A stretch of 6,179 bases of DNA, from NCBI GenBank assembly GCA_018814965.1, contig JAHIYS010000094.1, forward strand, positions 1 to 6,179. The letters are read 5' to 3'. The DNA comes from Gammaproteobacteria bacterium. GTDB lineage: Bacteria > Pseudomonadota > Gammaproteobacteria > UBA9339. Every line of letters begins with the position of its first letter. Position 1 is the stretch's first letter. Positions 1 to 3,744 of the stretch are shown here, one piece after another. The translations under genes and the position numbers were made by a program. The notes under the pieces were generated by a model, which made no database searches, was not told the DNA's origin, and saw only the letters and a list, made by a program, of their open reading frames with translations.

Positions 1-459
1 AACTTTAAATTTTTTGCAAATAGCACCAGTTAAACCACGTGATTTTAAGTAATTTATAGCTCGGGTTGATTTAGTTAGTTGTTGCTCAAAAAATGAGGCA
101 GCTTTTTCGGTTAATTTGTATAGCTCGGTATAGCGAACTTGATCTTGGTGGTTTTGAGTTGTTTTGGGAACGGTTAGCCCAACTTGATTGGCCAAGTTTT
201 CTATAGCTTCAACAAAGGTTAAGTGTTCAAATTGCATAATAAAGCTAATTGCGCTGCCATGAGCACTGCAGCCAAAGCAATGAAAGAATTGTTTAGTGGA
301 GCTAACAGTGAAAGAGGGAGTTTTTTCGTTATGAAAGGGACATAGTCCGACTAAGTTGCTTCCTGTGCGTTTTAATTTTATGCGTGAACCTATTAGGTCG
401 GTTATATCGACTTTGCTTAGTAAATCATCAATAAAAGCTTGAGGAATTAATTTTGACAT
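1..459 (-). CDS. dnaG: DNA primase, N-terminal part (runs off left edge)
   Basis: DnaG synthesises the RNA primers used by DNA polymerase at the replication fork, recruited by the DnaB helicase. The visible 153 residues start MSKLIPQAFIDDLL and contain the CHC2 zinc-binding domain, with ligands C40, H43, C61 and C64 in the contexts CPFHNEKTPSF and FHCFGC. The spacing and numbering match E. coli DnaG. The stretch after the zinc finger (about residues 68-95, then the RGLTGAICKKF segment near 141-151) corresponds to the linker into the TOPRIM polymerase core, which lies outside the window. The start is well fixed: an in-frame TAA lies only two codons upstream of the ATG. No clear Shine-Dalgarno sequence precedes it. 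It is the third visible gene of the rpsU-yqeY-dnaG operon, 77 bp after yqeY; rpoD would be expected next, beyond the left edge. The frame is intact throughout. Confidence 0.97.
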   Translation of the reverse strand, partial: MSKLIPQAFIDDLLSKVDITDLIGSRIKLKRTGSNLVGLCPFHNEKTPSFTVSSTKQFFHCFGCSAHGSAISFIMQFEHLTFVEAIENLANQVGLTVPKTTQNHQDQVRYTELYKLTEKAASFFEQQLTKSTRAINYLKSRGLTGAICKKFKV

Positions 460-485
460 GAGGTTTTATTGATATGTAATAAATA

Positions 486-513
486 CTTAATAATCAAACA
501 ATTGCTTGATTAA
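486..513 (-). promoter_or_regulatory. AT-rich inverted repeat in the yqeY-dnaG gap
   Basis: A 7-bp perfect stem (TAATCAA at 491-497 with TTGATTA at 506-512) encloses an 8-nt loop. The stem can be lengthened by a few bases if one bulge is allowed. It is the only obvious structure in the 77-bp gap ahead of dnaG. In E. coli the rpsU-dnaG gap holds a partial terminator that lowers dnaG expression, so an attenuator or RNA-processing role is possible here. The stem is nearly all A:T and is not followed by a clean U tract, so it is not a convincing intrinsic terminator. Confidence 0.3.
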
Positions 514-536
514 GTTAAACCAAAAAATCTGATCGA

Positions 537-995
537 TTACGCTTTATTTTCTAGTATATTTTTAATTTTGGCACTAACTTTGCCCATATCAGCTCTTCCT
601 TGGACTTTAGGTCTTAAATGCGTCATGACACGGGCCATATCTTTAATTGAGGTTGCCTTGGATGAAGATACAGCTTCAACAATTATATTTTCAATCTCCT
701 CTTCTGTTAGAGGTTGAGGCATGTATTTTTTTAGGATCTCTAATTCAGCTTCTTCTATTTGGGCTAAATCCTTACGATCACCTTTAATGTACTGCTCAAT
801 CGAATCATTTCTTTGTTTAATCATCTTATCGATGACAGCAATAATCTGATTGTCGTCTAAAGAAATGCGTTCATCTACTTCGCGTTGTTTAATTGCTGCA
901 AGCAAAAGACGTATCGTAGCCAGCCGTTGTGCCTCTTTAGCTCGCATAGCATTTTTTGTGTCTTCTTGAATTTGTAGCATTAAAATACTAGGCAT
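537..995 (-). CDS. yqeY: GatB/YqeY domain protein
   Basis: This 152-residue protein belongs to the YqeY family, a small helical protein resembling the C-terminal tRNA-binding region of the GatB amidotransferase subunit. Its exact role is not established; a link to tRNA or translation is inferred from the fold. Family landmarks are the N-terminal EDTKNAMRAKEAQRLATIR (about residues 11-29), LLLAAIKQREVDE (30-42), the central YMPQPLTEEEIE (about 91-102) and the C-terminal GRADMGKVSAKIKN segment. Length is close to the usual 147-150. The ATG at 995 is preferred over an internal ATG at 980 because a GAAGAGA Shine-Dalgarno-like sequence (1003-1009) sits 7 nt upstream and the internal ATG has none. 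Only 3 nt separate it from the rpsU stop codon, so translation is probably coupled. A yqeY gene between rpsU and dnaG is the ancestral-looking gammaproteobacterial arrangement. Confidence 0.95.
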   Translation of the reverse strand: MPSILMLQIQEDTKNAMRAKEAQRLATIRLLLAAIKQREVDERISLDDNQIIAVIDKMIKQRNDSIEQYIKGDRKDLAQIEEAELEILKKYMPQPLTEEEIENIIVEAVSSSKATSIKDMARVMTHLRPKVQGRADMGKVSAKIKNILENKA

Positions 996-998
996 GCC

Positions 999-1226
999 TT
1001 AATCTCTTCGTCTATAGCCTGTATTAGTATCACTGCCACCGCTGGACACGCGTTTTTGCTGACGTTTAACCGCAGCTGATTTTTTGCGTTTGCGTTTTGT
1101 TGTAGGTTTTTCATAGAACTCGATTTGACGTAACTTTCCTGGAATACCAGCTTTTTCGCAGGCCCTTTTAAAACGGCGCATAGCGCCATCGAAAGATTCA
1201 TGCTCTTTTATTTTGATACTTGGCAT
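999..1226 (-). CDS. rpsU: 30S ribosomal protein S21
   Basis: S21 is a small, very basic protein of the 30S subunit platform, near the anti-Shine-Dalgarno end of 16S rRNA, and aids initiation. The 75 residues contain the family core: FDGAMRRFKRACEKAGI (about residues 12-28), a REFYEKPT-like stretch reading QIEFYEKPTTKRKRKK (34-49), and AAVKRQQKR. The E. coli protein is 71 residues. Here the last 15 or so (from about VSSGGSD to YRRRD) do not match the usual ARENAR-type tail and are Ser/Gly-rich before a basic end. A strong Shine-Dalgarno sequence (GAGGTGG) lies 8 nt before the ATG. It is the first gene of the operon with yqeY and dnaG and is transcribed divergently from tsaD. Confidence 0.97.
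   Translation of the reverse strand: MPSIKIKEHESFDGAMRRFKRACEKAGIPGKLRQIEFYEKPTTKRKRKKSAAVKRQQKRVSSGGSDTNTGYRRRD
1003..1009 (-). promoter_or_regulatory. Ribosome binding site of yqeY, inside the end of rpsU
   Basis: GAAGAGA on the minus strand, 7 nt before the ATG at 995. It overlaps the last codons of rpsU. It decides in favour of the upstream start of yqeY over the ATG five codons later. Confidence 0.6.
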
Positions 1227-1234
1227 AGATTAAA

Positions 1235-1241
1235 CCACCTC
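1235..1241 (-). promoter_or_regulatory. Strong ribosome binding site of rpsU
   Basis: GAGGTGG on the minus strand with an 8-nt spacer to the ATG at 1226. It is the best Shine-Dalgarno match in the operon, which fits a highly expressed ribosomal protein gene. Confidence 0.85.
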
Positions 1242-1262
1242 ATTTTGTTAATGTTTTGCCGA

Positions 1263-1291
1263 ATTGTACTGATTAATTTTTAGTAATGCAA
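1263..1291 (-). promoter_or_regulatory. Sigma70-like promoter of the rpsU-yqeY-dnaG operon
   Basis: On the minus strand, TACAAT (1263-1268) matches the -10 consensus at 5 of 6 positions. It lies exactly 17 bp downstream of TTGCAT (1286-1291), a weak -35 that keeps the TTG. Transcription would begin near 1255, giving a 5' leader of about 30 nt before rpsU. The position in the 113-bp divergent gap is what is expected for the operon's main promoter. No equally good pair was found for tsaD on the plus strand. Confidence 0.6.
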
Positions 1292-1339
1292 ACTGAAAGT
1301 TATCTGTAATATTAATAGGTTTTAATTTAGAATGATGGC

Positions 1340-2353
1340 ATGGTTATTTTAGGTATTGAAACTTCTTGTGATGAAACCGGTGTTGCGGTTTACGATACCG
1401 TTGGTGGTCTATTAGCTCATAAGCTTTATAGCCAGGTAGCGCTCCATGCTGAGTTTGGCGGGGTTGTTCCTGAGCTTGCCTCCCGTGATCATGTGCGAAA
1501 GTTACTGCCTTTGGTTAAGGGCGCATTAAAAGAAGCTAAGATCGAACTACAAGATCTAGACGGTATTGCATATACGGCTGGACCAGGGCTTATTGGGGCT
1601 CTTTTGGTTGGCGCTGCTTTTGCTAAGTCCTTAAGCTATGCTTTAAAAATACCCACAATACCTGTACACCATATGGAAGCCCATTTGCTAGCACCTTTAT
1701 TAGAAGAGAATCCTCCTGAATTCCCGTTTTTAGCTCTGCTGGTTTCCGGTGGCCATACTCAGCTTATTGAGGCCGCAGCATTTGGTAAATATAAGGTTTT
1801 GGGTGAAACTCTTGACGATGCAGTAGGTGAGGCATTTGACAAGGTAGCGAAGATTTTGGGATTGCCATACCCTGGTGGACCAGAGTTAGCAAAAATGGCC
1901 AAAAATGGCGTGAAGGGGCGCTTTTCTTTTCCCCGCCCAATGGCTGGTCAGAAAGGGCTAAATTTTAGTTTTAGTGGTTTAAAAACCTATGCTTTAAATT
2001 GTTTTCGGGAATTTGGACTTGATAATCAGGCTAGGGCTGATATTGCTTTTGCTTTTCAAGAGGCAGCTGTTGATTCTTTGGTTATTAAATGTCGGCGTGC
2101 AATAAAAGAGAATCATTTTACAAGTTTAGTAGTTGCTGGTGGGGTTAGCGCTAATTATATGCTTCGAGAACAATTAAATGAGTTAGGAAGGGCCGAAGGG
2201 GCGCAGATATATTTTCCTCGATTGGAGTTTTGTACCGATAATGGCGCAATGATTGCTTATACTGGTTCGAGATACTTTATGTTAGGAAAAACTAATACCA
2301 ATATGGAAATTAAAGTTTATCCTCGGTGGGAGATGGGAAAAACCAGTATTTGA
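1340..2353 (+). CDS. tsaD: tRNA N6-threonylcarbamoyladenosine transferase TsaD
   Basis: TsaD (formerly Gcp/YgjD) transfers the threonylcarbamoyl group from threonylcarbamoyl-adenylate to A37 of tRNAs that read ANN codons, forming t6A. It acts in the cytoplasm with TsaB and TsaE after TsaC makes the intermediate. The 337-residue length equals that of typical bacterial TsaD. Visible landmarks: the N-terminal GIETSCDETGVAVYD (about residues 5-19), GGVVPELASRDH (40-51), the metal-binding HMEAH (H111, H115), LVSGGHTQL (about 134-142), FSFSGLKT (209-216), VVAGGVSAN (264-272) and FCTDNGAMIA with the metal ligand D300. All key residues are present. The ATG at 1340 gives the canonical start; upstream ATGs at 1332 and 1335 are out of frame. 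The Shine-Dalgarno sequence is weak. It is divergent from rpsU, a conserved gammaproteobacterial arrangement. No clear terminator follows. Confidence 0.98.
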   Translation: MVILGIETSCDETGVAVYDTVGGLLAHKLYSQVALHAEFGGVVPELASRDHVRKLLPLVKGALKEAKIELQDLDGIAYTAGPGLIGALLVGAAFAKSLSYALKIPTIPVHHMEAHLLAPLLEENPPEFPFLALLVSGGHTQLIEAAAFGKYKVLGETLDDAVGEAFDKVAKILGLPYPGGPELAKMAKNGVKGRFSFPRPMAGQKGLNFSFSGLKTYALNCFREFGLDNQARADIAFAFQEAAVDSLVIKCRRAIKENHFTSLVVAGGVSANYMLREQLNELGRAEGAQIYFPRLEFCTDNGAMIAYTGSRYFMLGKTNTNMEIKVYPRWEMGKTSI

Positions 2354-2423
2354 TTTTACTGTCAGATGTTTTTTTAGGTCAGAACCCAAAAGATCTAATT
2401 CATTTAGTGCTTAGATGATTTAG

Positions 2424-2588
2424 CTATAGCGCTAAGTAGTTAGGTTTTCCTACGCCTGCTAATAAAGGAGCTGTTGCAACCAGAAGTTTTTTGCTGTTTT
2501 TCTTTGGGCCTGAGTTTTCCAACTTGCCTACAGATCTTGATGGTTGTTGTCGGGCAGTGAAGAGAGTGGGATCCAGTATGTAAGAATT
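2424..2588 (-). pseudogene. Startless open frame, possible gene remnant
   Basis: A stop-to-stop frame of 54 sense codons ends at a TAG (2424-2426) and is bounded upstream by TGA (2589-2591). Its conceptual product includes LDPTLFTARQQPSRS, then GKLENSGPKKNSKKLL and a C-terminal VATAPLLAGVGKPNYLAL. It has no ATG or GTG; the only usual start is a TTG about two-fifths of the way in, without a Shine-Dalgarno sequence. The upstream end (GGGATCCAG on the plus strand near 2568-2576) resembles one arm of a common proteobacterial palindromic repeat, so that part may be repeat-derived. I do not recognise the peptide. It could be a decayed gene, the tail of an inserted element, or chance openness. Confidence 0.25.
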
Positions 2589-2608
2589 TCAAATTTTAGT
2601 AGCCCCAT

Positions 2609-2614
2609 TATAAT
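2609..2614 (+). promoter_or_regulatory. Candidate -10 element for the YgjP-like gene
   Basis: A perfect TATAAT lies about 100 bp before the TTG start. The sequence 16-18 bp upstream (around 2586-2592) is a poor -35 match. In a region this AT-rich such hexamers occur by chance, so this is only a candidate. Confidence 0.25.
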
Positions 2615-2704
2615 GATATGGCAGTCTAACGATAAGCTTGATAAAAGATGGTTGATGAGTGATCATTCTTTATGATTTTTTTGTATTAATTTTAAAATTA
2701 CCAT

Positions 2705-2709
2705 GAGGA
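2705..2709 (+). promoter_or_regulatory. Ribosome binding site supporting a TTG start
   Basis: GAGGA ends 4 nt before the TTG at 2714, a short but usable spacing. An in-frame TAA at 2693-2695 excludes any start further upstream, and the nearby ATG at 2703 is in another frame that stops after seven codons. Confidence 0.55.
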
Positions 2710-2713
2710 TAGA

Positions 2714-3373
2714 TTGTCGGATCTAATTGACAAAATAGTAAGATCAAAAAGGCGTACTTTAGCTTTGGTTATAACTAAAGAAGCAGCGTTAGAGGTGCGT
2801 GCACCGCTTAATATTTCATTGGAGAGGATTAGAAAGTTTGTAGATAAGAAAAGATCTTGGATTGAAAAGAAAAAGGATATTGTAAATAAAAGCCGTGTTT
2901 TGCCGAAAAGATTTATTGATGGCGAGGAGTTTGTATTTGAAGGTAATCTCTATAAGCTACAAAGTAGCGATTGCGAAGATATAGAGATATCTAACGTATT
3001 GCATCTTCCTAAAAAGTTTTTGCCTCAAGCAAAAAGGCATTTAACTTTTTGGTACAAAGATAAAGCTTTAGGTAAGATAATTGAACGTATCAACTACTAT
3101 GCTGCTATAACTCAATTGCAATACAATGGGGTTAAAATCACAAACGCTGAAAGAAGTTGGGGTTCATGTAGTACAAAGGGATCCATTAATATTAGCTGGA
3201 GATTGATTATGGCTCCACCAAGCATTCTTGATTATGTGATAGTTCATGAGTTGGTGCACTTGGTAGAGAGGAATCACTCAAAGTCATTTTGGGATAGATT
3301 GCAAAAGATTTTGCCTGATTATAAGGAAAATGAGAGTTGGCTTAAAAAAAATGGAAATACTTTGGTATTATAA
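2714..3373 (+). CDS. YgjP-like (DUF45/SprT-like) zinc metallopeptidase
   Basis: This 219-residue protein belongs to the YgjP/DUF45 family of putative zinc-dependent metallopeptidases. Their substrates are mostly unknown, so the role here is open. The N-terminal half has the family's SKRRTLALVI strand, the VRAPLNISLERI segment (about residues 28-39) and DKKRSWIEKK (44-53). The C-terminal half carries AERSWGSCSTKGSINISWRL (145-164), then LDYVIVHELVHLVERNHSKSFW. Zinc ligands should be H178, H182 and H188, with E179 as the catalytic base of HExxH. There is no signal peptide or membrane segment, so it is probably cytoplasmic. It starts with TTG, supported by GAGGA upstream and by the in-frame stop at 2693. 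Length is near the usual 220-240. It stands alone between a 360-bp gap and a repeat cluster, and is convergent with the ATPase gene, so context gives no functional hint. The family assignment is firm; peptidase activity is inferred from motifs. Confidence 0.88.
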   Translation: MSDLIDKIVRSKRRTLALVITKEAALEVRAPLNISLERIRKFVDKKRSWIEKKKDIVNKSRVLPKRFIDGEEFVFEGNLYKLQSSDCEDIEISNVLHLPKKFLPQAKRHLTFWYKDKALGKIIERINYYAAITQLQYNGVKITNAERSWGSCSTKGSINISWRLIMAPPSILDYVIVHELVHLVERNHSKSFWDRLQKILPDYKENESWLKKNGNTLVL

Positions 3374-3443
3374 GTGGTGACTGTTGCAATCGGAATAAAA
3401 ATTGTAATCACTGAATATATGAGAGTGTTGACATTTTGCAAGT

Positions 3444-3472
3444 GTCATTGCGAGCCGAAGGCGAAGCAATCT
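3444..3472 (+). repeat. Palindromic repeat, copy A
   Basis: It begins GTCATTGCGAGCC and ends GAAGCAATCT. The outer arms ATTGC and GCAAT pair, with an inner GCC-GAA-GGC mini-stem. The 23 bp starting just upstream at 3434 match copy C's 3664-3686 with only two mismatches, showing a shared unit that begins TTTTGCA. Confidence 0.8.
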
Positions 3473-3520
3473 CAGTGATCCAATCTATCTTTTTGTTGTG
3501 CCGGCAAACTCTCCATTTTA

Positions 3521-3549
3521 TGTCATACCGGCAAAAGCCGGTATCCAGG
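3521..3549. repeat. TACCGGC hairpin repeat
   Basis: A perfect 8-bp stem (ATACCGGC at 3525-3532, GCCGGTAT at 3537-3544) closes an AAAA loop, flanked by TGTC before and CCAGG after. The layout matches the widespread TGTCAT-stem-ATCCAG class of proteobacterial palindromic repeats. A partial echo, GTGCCGGC, lies just upstream at about 3498-3505. No T run follows, so it is not a standard terminator. Confidence 0.75.
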
Positions 3550-3621
3550 AAATTCAATAAATTAGCGTAAGCAGTGATGCAGAAATTTTTGACTTTAACT
3601 GAACCCATAAATTGATTTGCT

Positions 3622-3663
3622 AGATTGCCGCGTCGTTCGCTACGCGCACTCCTCGCAATGACG
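3622..3663 (-). repeat. Palindromic repeat, copy B (inverted)
   Basis: Read on the minus strand it begins CGTCATTGCGAGGAG and ends GGCAATCT, the same ends as copies A and C. Its interior differs, holding a CGCGTAGCGAACGACGCG stretch that can fold on itself. It lies head to head with copy C, 9 bp from that copy's matching arm. Confidence 0.75.
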
Positions 3664-3673
3664 TTTTGCAGGC

Positions 3674-3714
3674 GTCATTGCGAGCCAAGCGTTTTTGGCT
3701 TGGCGTGGCAATCT
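3674..3714 (+). repeat. Palindromic repeat, copy C
   Basis: It begins GTCATTGCGAGCC and ends GGCAATCT. An inner 7-bp stem (GCCAAGC at 3684-3690, GCTTGGC at 3698-3704) with a 7-nt loop is stacked on the outer ATTGC/GCAAT pairing (3677-3681 with 3708-3712). It ends 30 bp from the ATPase stop codon, so it would lie in that gene's 3' transcript. Confidence 0.8.
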
Positions 3715-3744
3715 ACAGTGGATAGATAAAGCTGTAAGATGGTT

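Larger units (their letters stand above)
2354..2713. other. Gene-poor gap between tsaD and the YgjP-like gene
   Basis: No convincing intact gene or RNA gene is visible in these 360 bp. There is no strong hairpin plus T-run terminator after tsaD; the best hairpin is a 5-bp stem around 2420-2436. The gap contains a startless open frame on the minus strand (2424-2588) and a perfect TATAAT at 2609-2614 with only a poor -35, both listed separately. From about 2670 to 2700 it is almost pure A/T. Confidence 0.6.
3374..3744. repeat. Palindromic-repeat cluster between convergent genes
   Basis: This 371-bp intergenic region between the convergent YgjP-like and ATPase genes is built largely of small palindromic elements. 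It has three copies of a GTCATTGCGAG...GCAATCT element (A and C direct, B inverted) and one TACCGGC-AAAA-GCCGGTA hairpin, each listed separately. The remaining bases show no gene. An apparent minus-strand frame of about 66 codons across 3408-3608 is read through the repeats and has no family resemblance. Similar elements are abundant in several host-associated and other proteobacterial genomes. No T-run terminator was found for either flanking gene. Confidence 0.8.

Noticed and set aside
980..1201. Minus-strand frame overlapping rpsU
   Set aside because: It overlaps rpsU almost completely in another frame. rpsU is unmistakable and has the ribosome binding site.
1264..1312. Plus-strand promoter for tsaD (TAATAT or TGTAAT near 1305-1312)
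   Set aside because: No acceptable -35 lies at the right distance, and the region is too AT-rich for these hexamers to mean much alone.
3374..3416. Possible hairpin terminator after the YgjP-like gene (GTGACTGTTGCAAT with ATTGTAATCAC)
   Set aside because: The stem has a large internal mismatch and a 10-nt loop, and no T run follows.
3408..3608. Minus-strand open frame of about 66 codons in the repeat cluster
   Set aside because: It runs straight through repeat copy A and the TACCGGC hairpin, resembles no family, and such frames are a typical by-product of these repeats.
3434..3714. CRISPR array
   Set aside because: Copies are in mixed orientation, irregularly spaced and internally variable, with no uniform spacers and no cas genes.
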